NCBI RefSeq assembly: GCF_009377235.1 | Contig: NZ_VMNX01000042.1 | Span: 1-49,506 of the forward strand | Direction: 5' to 3' | DNA length: 49,506 nucleotides | Source of the DNA: Streptomyces acidicola | GTDB taxonomy: Bacteria > Actinomycetota > Actinomycetes > Streptomycetales > Streptomycetaceae | Shown: positions 7,923 through 17,226 of the stretch, piece after piece | Layout of the letters: each line of letters begins with the position of its first letter | Numbering within the stretch: position 1 is the first letter of the stretch | Program-made: the position numbers and the translations under genes | The notes under the pieces: model-generated | Database searches by the model: none | What the model saw: only the letters and a program-made list of their open reading frames with translations | Told to the model about the DNA's origin: nothing

Positions 7923-10271
7923 CTACTCCGTGCGCAGCCCGTCCGGCCGCATCAGCCGCAGCAGCGGCGGCAGGCTGAGCAGCGTGACCGCAAGCACGAC
8001 ACCCGCGCCGACGCCGGCCATCGACAGCACGCTCGTCCAGGCCACGGTCACAGGGGCGCCCGACATCTTCAGCAGCACCGCACCCAGGAGCAGGCCCAGC
8101 GCGCCCGAGAGGGTGAGGCCCAGCGCGATGGGGATCGCGGTCTGCCACAGCACCGACAGGCTCAGCGTGCGGCGCCGGGTGCCGAAGGCGACCAGGGCCG
8201 ACAGCAGCTTCTTGCGCTCGCGCAGCTGCTCCAGCTGCGCGACCAGCAGGCTCGCGCCGATGAGGAAGAGCACACAGGTCGCACCGATGAACAGGCCCGT
8301 GCGGATGGAGGTGAACTCGCCGGACTGCTCGGTCGCCGTCCAGGTCCAGACGTCCGCCAGCGGATCGAGGGCGGCCGCCGTGTTCCATACCCGTTCGGTC
8401 GCGTCCGGCACCGACGGGTCGAGGCGCACGTAGGCGGAGCTCGTGAGCGCGGGGGCGACCTCGCCGGACAGGGCGGACGGCGTGATCAGCAGGCCCCACA
8501 TCGTGTCCCCACGGAGTGAATCCTCGCGCGTCTGGGCCTTCTTCACCTCGCCCCGTACCGTCCAGGCGATCTCCTTGCCCGGGCTGGTGTCGTAGGACGG
8601 GTCGAAGTACAGCGTGCGGCCGGGCTCGGCGAGCTTCGCCGAATCCGTGTCGTCCGGGGTCGCCAGCACGAAGACGTCGCCGTCACGGCAGGAGGGGAGC
8701 TTCGCCATCTCCCGCAGGGCCGCGCAGTCGCCGATGGTGACGTCCGCCGTCATCTCGGGGGCGTAGCGCTTCTCGCCGACCCAGCCCCTGGAGACCGCCA
8801 CGACGTCGCGTACGCCCTCGGTCCGGTCGAGCTTCTCCCCGATGGCGGCCACCGGGACGCCGTGCGCCACCTCGACCTCCAGATTGGCGCGGCCGGTGTC
8901 CTTGCCCGTCGGCCTCGTGTACGCGCCCTCGACGCCGGCGAACAGCATCTGCAGGGCGATCGCACCGGCCACCGCCACCGCGATGCCGTTGACCATGCGG
9001 GCCGCCGTGCCACTGCTCAGCTGGAGCCTGCGGACGGCCAGTTGCCAGGACAGCGAGCCGGAGCCCATGCGCGCGACGAACGCCTCGACGGCCCACGGCA
9101 GCAGGGCGGTGACACCGACGAGCAGGAGGACGACCCCGCCGGTGACCATGTACTCGTTGAAGTTCCCGTTGTCCGCGCCCTTGCCCATCATCGGGTAGAG
9201 CAGCGCGAGTCCGGCGAGCGGCAGCAGCAGCCGCCACCAGAGCCTGCGCCGGGGCGGCTTGGCCGTGCGGACCACGCCGAGCGGTTCGATGACGACGCCG
9301 CGCAGCGCGAACAGGGTGACGAGCACGGCGGACGCCGGGACCGCGACGGCGACCAGTGCGGCGAGCACGGGGGAGGGATTCAGATAGCTCGGGAACACAC
9401 TGAACCGGAACACCTCGACCGAACCGGCGATCTCGCGGCCGATCAGGAAGAACACAAAGCCGAACGCAAGCCCCAGGACGGCCCCCGCGAGCGCCTCGCC
9501 CGCCGCGACCCGGCGCGTCATCCCGCCGTCGGCTCCGACCAGCCGGAGCGCCGCGAGCCTGCGGTCACGTCGCTCGCCGCCGAACCGTACGGCCGTGGCG
9601 ATGAAGACGGCGACCGGCATCAGCAGCACCACGAGGACGACCAGGGTGAGCAGCACCAGGACGGGGTCCATCTCCTCCCCGCCGGACTGGTCCGTCACCG
9701 CTCCGAAGCGCTCGATGCGGCCCGCGGACGTGCCGTCGATCCGTTCCGCGAGCCCGTCGGCGCCCGCGAAGTAGGCGAGTTCACGCGAGCCGATCAGCCC
9801 GGGCTCACCGATGGTGCCGACGACGCGGTACGGCAGCCGGTCCTTCAGCAGCTTCCCGTCGTCCGACTTCAGCAGCTCGGCGAGCGCGGGGGAGACGACC
9901 ATCTCGCCCGGCGCGGGGAACTCGTCCACCCCCGGTGGCAGCGGCGCCCGCTGCCCCTCGGGCTCCAGCAGCCGCCCGCGGACGCCCTGGTTGCGGTAGT
10001 CGGTGTCGACGTTGGCGACGACGAGGCTCTTGTCCGACGGCTTGGCGGTGACGGTCTCCTCGTGGAGGACGAGGCCGATGTCGTCCCGGGCGTCGTCCCG
10101 GTCGTCCCGCGCGGCCAGGGCGTTCGGTATCGCCGAGGTGAGCAGCAGCAGCGCCACGCCCAGACCGACCCCGACCGCGGTGAGCGCGGCGCGCACCCAC
10201 CCCTCGCGGCCCCCGGTGAAGGCGAACCTGACACCCATCGCCAGGTCGCGGGGCCACTGACCTGCACTCAT
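7923..10271 (-). CDS. ABC transporter FtsX-like permease
   Basis: A 782-aa MacB/FtsX-type permease, the membrane half of an ABC exporter. An N-terminal helix (AALTAVGVGLGVALLLLTSA) is followed by a large extracytoplasmic domain. A first three-helix FtsX block follows (VLVLLTLVVLVVLLMPVAVF; about residues 205-350), then further central helices, a second extracytoplasmic domain and a terminal FtsX block (about residues 660-775). It is the last gene of the operon padR-ATPase-permease; its ATG overlaps the ATPase stop by 4 bases, implying translational coupling. The substrate is unknown. PadR control suggests induction by a toxic compound or cell-envelope stress. Confidence 0.88.
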   Translation of the reverse strand: MSAGQWPRDLAMGVRFAFTGGREGWVRAALTAVGVGLGVALLLLTSAIPNALAARDDRDDARDDIGLVLHEETVTAKPSDKSLVVANVDTDYRNQGVRGRLLEPEGQRAPLPPGVDEFPAPGEMVVSPALAELLKSDDGKLLKDRLPYRVVGTIGEPGLIGSRELAYFAGADGLAERIDGTSAGRIERFGAVTDQSGGEEMDPVLVLLTLVVLVVLLMPVAVFIATAVRFGGERRDRRLAALRLVGADGGMTRRVAAGEALAGAVLGLAFGFVFFLIGREIAGSVEVFRFSVFPSYLNPSPVLAALVAVAVPASAVLVTLFALRGVVIEPLGVVRTAKPPRRRLWWRLLLPLAGLALLYPMMGKGADNGNFNEYMVTGGVVLLLVGVTALLPWAVEAFVARMGSGSLSWQLAVRRLQLSSGTAARMVNGIAVAVAGAIALQMLFAGVEGAYTRPTGKDTGRANLEVEVAHGVPVAAIGEKLDRTEGVRDVVAVSRGWVGEKRYAPEMTADVTIGDCAALREMAKLPSCRDGDVFVLATPDDTDSAKLAEPGRTLYFDPSYDTSPGKEIAWTVRGEVKKAQTREDSLRGDTMWGLLITPSALSGEVAPALTSSAYVRLDPSVPDATERVWNTAAALDPLADVWTWTATEQSGEFTSIRTGLFIGATCVLFLIGASLLVAQLEQLRERKKLLSALVAFGTRRRTLSLSVLWQTAIPIALGLTLSGALGLLLGAVLLKMSGAPVTVAWTSVLSMAGVGAGVVLAVTLLSLPPLLRLMRPDGLRTE

Positions 10272-10954
10272 ACGGCCCGCTCCATGTCCCGCGACTTCCC
10301 GTCCCGTACGACGATCTCCCGGTCCGAGTAGGCGGCGACCCGCGCCTCGTGCGTGACCAGGACGACGGCCGCGTTGGTGGACCGGGCGGCGTCCGTGAGC
10401 AGTTCCATGACGCGCTCGCCGTTGAGCGAGTCGAGGGCGCCGGTCGGCTCGTCGGCGAACAGGACACGCGGGCTCGTCACCAGCGCGCGGGCCACGGCGA
10501 CCCGCTGCCCCTGACCGCCGGAGACCTCACCGGGCCGCTTGCCCTTGAGGTCGTCGACCTCCAGGCGCTCCATCCAGGACAGAGCGGTGCGCTCGGCCTC
10601 CTTGCGGGAGGTCCCGTTCAGCCGCAGCGGCAGGGCGACGTTCTCGACGCAGGTCAGCTCGGGCACCAGCTGGCCGAACTGGAAGACGAACCCGAACTCG
10701 CTGCGCCGCAGCGCGCTGCGCTCGGTGTCGTTCATGGTGGCCATCTCGCGGCCGTTGTACGTGATCGACCCGGAGTCGGGCGTCACGATCCCGGCGAGGC
10801 AGTGCAGCAGCGTCGACTTGCCGGAGCCGGAGGGGCCCATCACAGCGACGACCTCACCGGGGTGGATGGAGAACCCGGCGCCGTCGAGGGCCGTGGTCGG
10901 ACCGTAGGCCTTGCGCAGGTCGGTCGCGACGAGCAGGGAGCCGGTGGGCGTCAT
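10268..10954 (-). CDS. ABC transporter ATP-binding protein (LolD/MacB type)
   Basis: This 228-aa nucleotide-binding subunit powers the neighbouring FtsX-like permease. Walker A is GPSGSGKST, the Q-loop region FGFVFQFGQL, the signature VSGGQGQRVAVARAL, and Walker B VLFADEPTGALDS followed by the H-switch VLVTHEARVA. These are the features of the LolD/MacB subclass of export ATPases. It overlaps padR upstream and the permease downstream by 4 bases each (ATGA arrangement), so all three proteins are probably made from one message in coordinated amounts. Confidence 0.93.
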   Translation of the reverse strand: MTPTGSLLVATDLRKAYGPTTALDGAGFSIHPGEVVAVMGPSGSGKSTLLHCLAGIVTPDSGSITYNGREMATMNDTERSALRRSEFGFVFQFGQLVPELTCVENVALPLRLNGTSRKEAERTALSWMERLEVDDLKGKRPGEVSGGQGQRVAVARALVTSPRVLFADEPTGALDSLNGERVMELLTDAARSTNAAVVLVTHEARVAAYSDREIVVRDGKSRDMERAV

Positions 10955-11475
10955 CGGGTCACCGCCTGGGCGAGCTTGTCGAGACGGGCGGCGGTGAGTT
11001 CGAGCCAGCGCAAGTCGGCCTCCAGGTGGAACAGGGCGTGGTCACAGATCAACTGGTCCGCCAGGTCGCCCTTGCGTTTGCGGTCGGTGAGGATGCGCAT
11101 CATGCGCAGGTGCTCGGAGCGCTGCGTGTCGAGGATCTCGGCCGCGTTCCGGTGGGTGAGCAGGGCCAGGACGACCTTGGTGTAGAGGACCGACTGGAGG
11201 TACGGCTCGGGCTTCTCGGGCGTCGCGAGCCACCGCCGGACATCGGTGATGCCGGCCTCGGTGATCGCGTACCGCTTCCGCTCGGGGCCGTCGCCCGGTT
11301 CGACGCCCTCGACCTCGACGAGACCGTTCTTCAGCAGCCGGGACATCGTCGAGTAGACCTGGCCGTAGTGCAGCGGCCGGTCGTGACCGAACTTCTCGTC
11401 GAAGGCCCGCTTCAGGTCGTAACCGTGTCGGGGCCCGGACTCCAGGAGTCCCAGGAGTGTGTGACCGATGGACAT
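10951..11475 (-). CDS. PadR family transcriptional regulator
   Basis: A 174-aa PadR-type repressor. The N-terminal winged helix reads SIGHTLLGLLESGPRHGYDL, with the characteristic YGQVYSTMSRLLKNGLV recognition segment. The long C-terminal helical part (about residues 95-174) is the dimerisation domain usual for PadR/VirF-type proteins. ATG 11475 (MSIGHTLLG) is the family-typical start; an in-frame GTG nine bases upstream is possible. It is the first gene of the ABC exporter operon and very likely represses it. A palindromic site of the right kind lies 20-50 bases upstream. Confidence 0.9.
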   Translation of the reverse strand: MSIGHTLLGLLESGPRHGYDLKRAFDEKFGHDRPLHYGQVYSTMSRLLKNGLVEVEGVEPGDGPERKRYAITEAGITDVRRWLATPEKPEPYLQSVLYTKVVLALLTHRNAAEILDTQRSEHLRMMRILTDRKRKGDLADQLICDHALFHLEADLRWLELTAARLDKLAQAVTR

Positions 11476-11496
11476 GCGGAGCACTGTACATGCGGC

Positions 11497-11527
11497 GTAT
11501 ACACACGACGTATACCCAGTGTGTATA
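11497..11527. promoter_or_regulatory. Candidate PadR operator
   Basis: Upstream of padR, ATACACAC (11499-11506) and GTGTGTAT (11519-11526) form a perfect inverted repeat around a central GTATAC (11510-11515). A further GTATAC overlaps the left arm. The position over the expected padR promoter suggests autoregulation; this is inference from symmetry and location. Confidence 0.5.
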
Positions 11528-11798
11528 GCCGACGATCAGGGGCGTCAGTGCCGCAGGTCACGGGCGATTGTCACGGTTCTGCTACCGCGCCTGTCGGTGC
11601 CCGCGGGCCTGCTGGGGCAACCTTCCGGCCTGCTGACGCGTCGATTCCAGGGGTGCGTGCTGATTGTCACGTCCCGAAAAGCCGGGATCGGCGGTCCTTT
11701 GTCATAGGGCGCGGTGTTAGCTTGCTAGGCCGACCGGCGGCACACACGCGTGTGGCGTGCGAGAAGGAACACGAGACGGAAGCGGAGCGGATCGGCCC

Positions 11799-14153
11799 AT
11801 GGGACGAGCGGAAGAGAGACGAGCGCGACAGCGCGGCGGCCACCGCGCGGCGCCCAGGCCCTCGTCCGGAGTGATCGGCTCCGGCCCTGTCGGTACCGCC
11901 ACCGCGGGGCCGAGAGCGGCCAGGAGGGCGGCCGCCTCCAGGGCCTCCGGAAACGGCGGCATTCGCCGCTTCTTCACCTGGAAGAAGATCCTCGGCGCCT
12001 TCTTCGGCCTCTGCCTGCTCGGCATGGGCGCCTTCATCGTGCTCTACCTGCTCATCGACGTCCCGAAGGGCAACGCCCTCGCGCAGGAGCAGAGCAACGT
12101 CTACAAGTACTCCGACGGCAAGCCCCTCGCCCGCGCCGGTGACGTCAACCGCGAGATCGTCGACCTCGACCAGGTCCCCAAGGGCGTCCAGTACACGTTC
12201 GTCGCCGCCGAGAACAAGTCCTTCTACAAGGACGCCGGCGTCGACCTCAAGGGCACGGCCCGCGGTCTGATCAACACGCTGTCCGGCAGGGGCAAGCAGG
12301 GTGGTTCGACGATCACCCAGCAGTACGTCAAGAACTACTACCTCAGCCAGGACCAGACGATCACCCGCAAGCTCAAAGAGCTCGTGATCTCGCTCAAGGT
12401 GGACCGTACGGAGTCCAAGGACTACATCCTCGCGGGCTACATCAACACCAGCTACTACGGTCGCGGCGCCTACGGCATCCAGGCCGCCGCCCAGGCGTAC
12501 TACCAAAAGGACGCCGGCGAGCTCAGCGTCGCCGAGGGCGCCTACCTCGCCGCACTGCTCCAGGCTCCCAGCCAGTACGACTGGGCGGTGGCCAGCGACA
12601 CCAGCAAGAAGCTGGTCAAGCAGCGCTGGGACTACGTCCTCAACAACATGGTCGGGGAAGGCTGGCTGAGTGCCGCCGAGCGCGACGCCATGAAGTTCCC
12701 CGTGCCGAAGAAGCCCCAGGGCGCGCCCGGGCTGAGCGGCCAGACCGGGTACCTGGTCCAGGCGGCCAACACCGCGCTGGCGAAGCAGCTCGTCGACGAC
12801 GGCTCGGCCAGTGACATGGACGACGCCAGGGCGCTGGTCGACGCGGGCGGCTGGACCATCACGCTGAACATCGACAAGAAGAAGCAGGACCAGCTGGAGA
12901 AGTCCGTCAAGGACACCCTCACCAGCAAGCTGGACCCGAAGAAGCGGGCCGTCGACGGCGACGTCCAGGCCGGTGCCGCGTCCGTCGACCCGAAGACGGG
13001 CAAGGTCCTCGCGATGTACGGCGGCGTGGACTACACCAAGCACTTCACGAACAACGCCACGCGCGCCGACTACCAGCCCGCCTCCACCTTCAAGCCGCTG
13101 ATCCTCGCCGCCGCCGTCGCGGAGGGCGCCGAGAACGAGAACGGCGACCCGATCACCGCGAGGACGATCTACGACGGCACCAGCAAGCGGCCGGTCGTGG
13201 ACGGCAACGGCAACAAGGTCGGGTTCGCCCCGCCGAACGAGGACGACGTCGACTACGGCGACGTCACCGTCCAGACCGCCATGAACAAGTCCATCAACTC
13301 CGTCTTCGCGCAGATGGGCGTCGACGTCGGTATGGACGAGGTCATGAAGGTCGCGGGCGATCTCGGCATGGACGTCGAGAAAGAGCAGGCGGTGCCCGCC
13401 CAGACCCTCGGCACCATGGGCGCGAGCCCGCTGCAGATGGCCGGCGTCTACGCCACCCTCGACAACCACGGCAAGAAGGTCACCCCCGCCCTCGTCGCCT
13501 CGGCCAAACACAAGGACCGCACGGTCGAGTTCCCGGACCCGATCGGCGACCAGGTCATCAGCCGCGAGGCCGCCGACACCGTCACCTCGGTGCTCACCGG
13601 CGTGGTCGACGACGGTACGGCCCGTACGTCGGTGCGGGACAACCCGGACCGCGACGGCCAGCAGGTCGCCGGCAAGACCGGTACCTCGGACTTCAACAGG
13701 TCCGCCTGGTTCACCGGCTACACCCCGAACCTGGTCACCTCGGTCGGCCTGTTCGGTGAGAGCTCCAAGAACAGCGCCCAGGTCAGCCTGCAGGGCGCCA
13801 CGGGCCTCCTCCCGGGCAAGGGGCGAGTCAACGGCGGTGGCTACCCGGCGCAGATCTGGGCCGCGTACACCTTCGGCGCGATGGGCGAGGTCACCAAGTT
13901 CGACCTGGAGACCAACCAGGGGGCGGCGGTCGAGCCCAGCCAGCCGCCGACGCCCAGCAACACACCGTCGACGCCTCCGTCGGACGAGCCGACCACGGAG
14001 GAGCCGACGACGACTGCTCCGCCGAGCACTCCGGAGACGACTCCCGAGGGGACACCGACGGGAGGACCGACGAGCCCGACGCCGGACGACACCACCTCGT
14101 CACCCGAGATCTCGTTGCCAGGGAATCCGGACAATCCGCGAAACAGTCAGTGA
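11799..14153 (+). CDS. Class A penicillin-binding protein (transglycosylase/transpeptidase)
   Basis: A 784-aa bifunctional peptidoglycan synthase. A basic cytoplasmic tail is followed by one membrane helix (FFGLCLLGMGAFIVLYLLI, about 66-86). The GT51 glycosyltransferase domain shows AAENKSFYKDAGVD and GGSTITQQYVKNYYLSQ. The transpeptidase domain has STFK (catalytic Ser about 429), SIN in NKSINSVFAQ and KTG in VAGKTGTSD (about 626). The C-terminal 70 residues are a Pro/Thr/Ser-rich tail, common in Streptomyces PBPs and probably wall-spanning. ATG 11799 (MGRAEERRARQR) is favoured over an upstream GTG because it gives the usual basic cytoplasmic start. It uses lipid II made on the carrier that UppS provides. 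Confidence 0.93.
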   Translation: MGRAEERRARQRGGHRAAPRPSSGVIGSGPVGTATAGPRAARRAAASRASGNGGIRRFFTWKKILGAFFGLCLLGMGAFIVLYLLIDVPKGNALAQEQSNVYKYSDGKPLARAGDVNREIVDLDQVPKGVQYTFVAAENKSFYKDAGVDLKGTARGLINTLSGRGKQGGSTITQQYVKNYYLSQDQTITRKLKELVISLKVDRTESKDYILAGYINTSYYGRGAYGIQAAAQAYYQKDAGELSVAEGAYLAALLQAPSQYDWAVASDTSKKLVKQRWDYVLNNMVGEGWLSAAERDAMKFPVPKKPQGAPGLSGQTGYLVQAANTALAKQLVDDGSASDMDDARALVDAGGWTITLNIDKKKQDQLEKSVKDTLTSKLDPKKRAVDGDVQAGAASVDPKTGKVLAMYGGVDYTKHFTNNATRADYQPASTFKPLILAAAVAEGAENENGDPITARTIYDGTSKRPVVDGNGNKVGFAPPNEDDVDYGDVTVQTAMNKSINSVFAQMGVDVGMDEVMKVAGDLGMDVEKEQAVPAQTLGTMGASPLQMAGVYATLDNHGKKVTPALVASAKHKDRTVEFPDPIGDQVISREAADTVTSVLTGVVDDGTARTSVRDNPDRDGQQVAGKTGTSDFNRSAWFTGYTPNLVTSVGLFGESSKNSAQVSLQGATGLLPGKGRVNGGGYPAQIWAAYTFGAMGEVTKFDLETNQGAAVEPSQPPTPSNTPSTPPSDEPTTEEPTTTAPPSTPETTPEGTPTGGPTSPTPDDTTSSPEISLPGNPDNPRNSQ

Positions 14154-14160
14154 GAGAAAG

Positions 14161-14195
14161 AAAAGGGCGCCCGGAATCACGCCGGGCGCCCTTTT
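14161..14195 (+). terminator. Rho-independent terminator after the PBP gene
   Basis: A perfect 14-bp stem, AAAAGGGCGCCCGG paired with CCGGGCGCCCTTTT, encloses loop AATCACG and ends in TTTT. It lies eight bases after the stop. Confidence 0.92.
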
Positions 14196-14380
14196 CGCGC
14201 CCTTGGTCTCGGAGCCCTCTCCCATGGGGAATCCCGAATTCCGGGTATCGCGGGGCGAAATGCCCTTTGTGGTGTTTTTGCTTCTCCTATAAAAGTGCTG
14301 GACGGTCGTCCCTCGGCAGGTTAATCTCAGCCACGATCCACCGCGATCGGTGGTCTGAATCCTTAATAAGGGGGAGCGGC

Positions 14381-14833
14381 ATGGTCCGCAAAAACGCAGT
14401 CAAGGCTGCGCTGGTTTCCGCTGCTGCGGTGGCTCTCACGATGATTCCTCTGAGCGGCACCTCGTACGCCGCCGGCTGTTCCGGTTCGGGCTGCGACAAC
14501 AAGGGCCCGGTGACCTACGGCTGCGACGGCGACGTCACCACGATGCGGTCCGTCAACAACAACAGCCGTGTCGCCGAATTGCGCTGGTCGGCAGACTGCA
14601 CCGCGGGCTGGGTGCGCGTCACCAACAACGCGAACCCGTCCCAGTACGCCTCCTACGCGACGATCGAGAAGTACGACGCCAGCGGGAACCTCCTGAAGTC
14701 CCTCCGGGTCGACACGCCCCCCTATGGCCAGTCCGACTGGTCGAACATGCTCGGCGGCTCGCAGTACTACTACCGCATCTGTGTCCGGTTCGACGCGGAT
14801 CTCTACCCGCTGAAGTGCAGCACGAAGTGGTAG
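14381..14833 (+). CDS. Secreted DUF2690-family protein
   Basis: A 150-aa exported protein. A clear Sec signal peptide (MVRKNAVKAALVSAAAVALT, cleavage probably after SYA at about 30) precedes a mature part with the DUF2690 pattern: paired cysteines in GCSGSGCDNKGPVTYGC, then RVAELRWSADCTAGWVRV. The family is widespread in Streptomyces, both as secreted proteins and as a tail on regulators. Its function is unknown; the cysteines suggest a disulfide-stabilised extracellular fold. ATG 14381 is preceded by GGGGGAG. The 225 bases upstream are relatively A+T-rich (TATAAA near 14289), consistent with a dedicated promoter. It heads the accessory wall-themed group that follows. Confidence 0.8.
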   Translation: MVRKNAVKAALVSAAAVALTMIPLSGTSYAAGCSGSGCDNKGPVTYGCDGDVTTMRSVNNNSRVAELRWSADCTAGWVRVTNNANPSQYASYATIEKYDASGNLLKSLRVDTPPYGQSDWSNMLGGSQYYYRICVRFDADLYPLKCSTKW

Positions 14834-14883
14834 TCGCCGGTATTCCGGCAGCAGTTCCCATCACCGCGTAACACGATTCCTGG

Positions 14884-14928
14884 CCCACCGGTGCCTGTAG
14901 TGGGTAATTCCACGCAGGCGCCGGTGGG
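14884..14928 (+). terminator. Terminator after the DUF2690 gene
   Basis: A 14-bp stem, CCCACCGGTGCCTG (14884-14897) with CAGGCGCCGGTGGG (14915-14928), pairs fully with one G-U. The loop is 17 bases. A small second hairpin, GCCC-GGGC, follows at about 14941-14954. Confidence 0.6.
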
Positions 14929-14975
14929 TGAATTCTGTCTGCCCAAAAAGGGGCAAAAAAAGGGGGAACACCATC

Positions 14976-17213
14976 GTGGCCGATGAAATGGTCAGACGGG
15001 CCCAGCAGTTCGTGAACCAGGTCTACGGCAGCCGCATCGGCATGACCGTGACGGAGAACGGTCAGACCGGCTGGAACACCATGTACGCCCTGACCCGCGC
15101 CCTCCAGTGGGAGCTGGGCATCACCTCACTCTCCAACAGCTTCGGGCCCACCACGCTCTCCACGCTGACGTCGAAGTACCCCAAGCTGAACGCGTCGACG
15201 GTGCCCTCCGCGGACTTCTGCCGCATCATCCAGTCGGCCATGTACTGCAAGGGCTACGACGGCGGCGACATCGACGGGACGTACAACTCCCGCGTCCAGG
15301 CCGGGATGTCCAAGCTGAAGACCGACATGGGCGTCGACATCGCGTTCCCGGGCAGCGACCTGACGCCGAAGGTGTTCAAGGGCCTGCTCAACATGGACGC
15401 CTACATCACCGTCAACTCGGGATCCGACGCGATCCGCAGCGTGCAGCGGTGGCTGAACGGCCGCTACGTGAACCGCCAGGACTTCTTCATCATCCCGTGC
15501 GACGGCCACAACTCCCGCGACGTCTCCAAGTCCATGCTCTACGCCATCCAGTACGAACTCGGCATGGCCGACGGCACCGCGAACGGCGTGTTCGGCCCGG
15601 GGACCCAGAGCGGGCTGAAGAGCCACACCGTGACGGTCGGGGACGCCGGCACCTGGGCCCTGCTGTTCTCCGCCGGCATGATCCTCAACAAACGCCCGGT
15701 GTCGTTCGGCGGCTTCACCACCGCCACGCAGTCCGCGGTGCGGGACTTCCAGAACTTCGTGGCTCTCCCCGTGACCGGCGTGGGGGACTTCTCGACCTGG
15801 GCCTCTCTGCTCGTCTCCTACGGCGACCAGTCCCGCAAGGGCGAGGCATGTGACGGCGTAACCCTGATCACCCCGGCGCGTGCGGCGGCGCTGAAGGCGG
15901 AGGGCATCAAATACGTCGGACGCTACCTCACCAACCCGGACCCGACGCCGAGCGACGACCTGAAGCACAAGGCGATCCAGCCCGGTGAGCTGCAGACCAT
16001 CGCCGACTCCGGACTGCGCTGCTTCCCGATCTACCAGACCTTCGGCCGGGACGCCGGCGACTTCAGCTACCCCCAGGGGCGTGCGGCCGGGCAGGCCGCG
16101 ATCAACGCGGCCCTGGACCACGGCTTCAAGCCGGGCACCCGCATCTTCTTCGCCGTCGACTTCGACGCCCTGGACTCGGACGTCACCAACAGCGTCCTGC
16201 CCCACTTCAAGGGCATCCAGGACGCCGTCGAGGACGACGGAATCCGGTTCGCGATCGGCGTGTACGGGCCGCGCAACGTGTGCACCCGGGTCGGTGAGGC
16301 CGGCCACTCCGGAGCCTCGTTCGTCTCCGACATGTCCTCCGGCTTCTCCGGGAACTTCGGATATCCGCTGCCGGCGGACTGGGCCTACGACCAGATCGTC
16401 ACCAAGTGGGTCGGCTCCGGCGACGGGGCGATCGAGATCGACAACAACATCGCCTCCGGCCGCGACATCGGACAGAACTCCTTCAACAAACCGCGCACAC
16501 AGGTGCCGGACGTCGGCTTCGGCAGCAGCTATCTGAACGCCCTGGGTATCGACCTGAGCAAGTACATGCGGTCGATCGGCTACGCGGACGACGGCGGCAC
16601 CGGCGCTGACGCAAGGCTCTTCACCCACACCCAGTGCTTCGAGACGATCATGTCGCACGACGCGCTGATCACCCAGCTGTCGAACACGTACAACATGCGC
16701 AAGGCGCTGATCCAGACCTCCGCCTACTGGGAGATGCGCCACTACGACCTGATCGACCAGGCTGTGGACCACCAGGTCGCCTCGTACCACCTCAACGGCG
16801 TCGGCGCGGTCAAGGACTCCTCCACCGGCATCGCCCAGATCAGCGGCAACGTCGGCATCCGCGCCTGGAACTACTGCATCGACAACGGCCACGCGACCGG
16901 CACGAAGCTCGAACCCACCAAGGACGCCGACATCTGGACGATGTGGCAGAGGGTCAACCAGGACAACGCCTACAGCGTGCGGACCGTGTCGCTGATCCAC
17001 CTGTGGGACGCGGGAGGCAAGCCGGGCGGTATAAACCCTCCGGGCGGCGAGAGCGTCATGCGCTCCATGCGCCTCGACTACACCGAGTCGGAGATTTTCG
17101 AGGTTCTGCGCCGTTATCAGGGGTGGGGAACCGAGGCGGAGGAGCATGCGGGCAAGCGCATGGCCATCTACCAGATCTTCGAGAAGTACAACAGCATCCT
17201 TAGAAACCCGTGA
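14976..17213 (+). CDS. DUF1906 glycoside-hydrolase-like protein with lysozyme-like C-terminus
   Basis: A 745-aa multidomain protein. Residues 1-280 hold peptidoglycan-binding-like helical repeats (TRALQWELGI, QSAMYCKGYDGGDIDG, QRWLNGRYV). Residues about 288-505 form a DUF1906/Rv2525c-like glycoside-hydrolase domain (EGIKYVGRYL, RIFFAVDFDALDSD with putative catalytic Asp residues, AIEIDNNIA). Residues about 525-745 resemble a lysozyme/SLT fold: SAYWEMRHYDLIDQ supplies a candidate Glu and STGIAQISG resembles the SLT GLMQI strand. GTG 14976 has a good site (AGGGGGAA). No signal peptide or membrane helix is visible at this start, odd for a wall hydrolase, so export may be non-classical. It is followed at 13 bases by a membrane-protein gene and then a Tat substrate. 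Confidence 0.75.
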   Translation: MADEMVRRAQQFVNQVYGSRIGMTVTENGQTGWNTMYALTRALQWELGITSLSNSFGPTTLSTLTSKYPKLNASTVPSADFCRIIQSAMYCKGYDGGDIDGTYNSRVQAGMSKLKTDMGVDIAFPGSDLTPKVFKGLLNMDAYITVNSGSDAIRSVQRWLNGRYVNRQDFFIIPCDGHNSRDVSKSMLYAIQYELGMADGTANGVFGPGTQSGLKSHTVTVGDAGTWALLFSAGMILNKRPVSFGGFTTATQSAVRDFQNFVALPVTGVGDFSTWASLLVSYGDQSRKGEACDGVTLITPARAAALKAEGIKYVGRYLTNPDPTPSDDLKHKAIQPGELQTIADSGLRCFPIYQTFGRDAGDFSYPQGRAAGQAAINAALDHGFKPGTRIFFAVDFDALDSDVTNSVLPHFKGIQDAVEDDGIRFAIGVYGPRNVCTRVGEAGHSGASFVSDMSSGFSGNFGYPLPADWAYDQIVTKWVGSGDGAIEIDNNIASGRDIGQNSFNKPRTQVPDVGFGSSYLNALGIDLSKYMRSIGYADDGGTGADARLFTHTQCFETIMSHDALITQLSNTYNMRKALIQTSAYWEMRHYDLIDQAVDHQVASYHLNGVGAVKDSSTGIAQISGNVGIRAWNYCIDNGHATGTKLEPTKDADIWTMWQRVNQDNAYSVRTVSLIHLWDAGGKPGGINPPGGESVMRSMRLDYTESEIFEVLRRYQGWGTEAEEHAGKRMAIYQIFEKYNSILRNP

Positions 17214-17226
17214 GCAAGGCGGCGAG

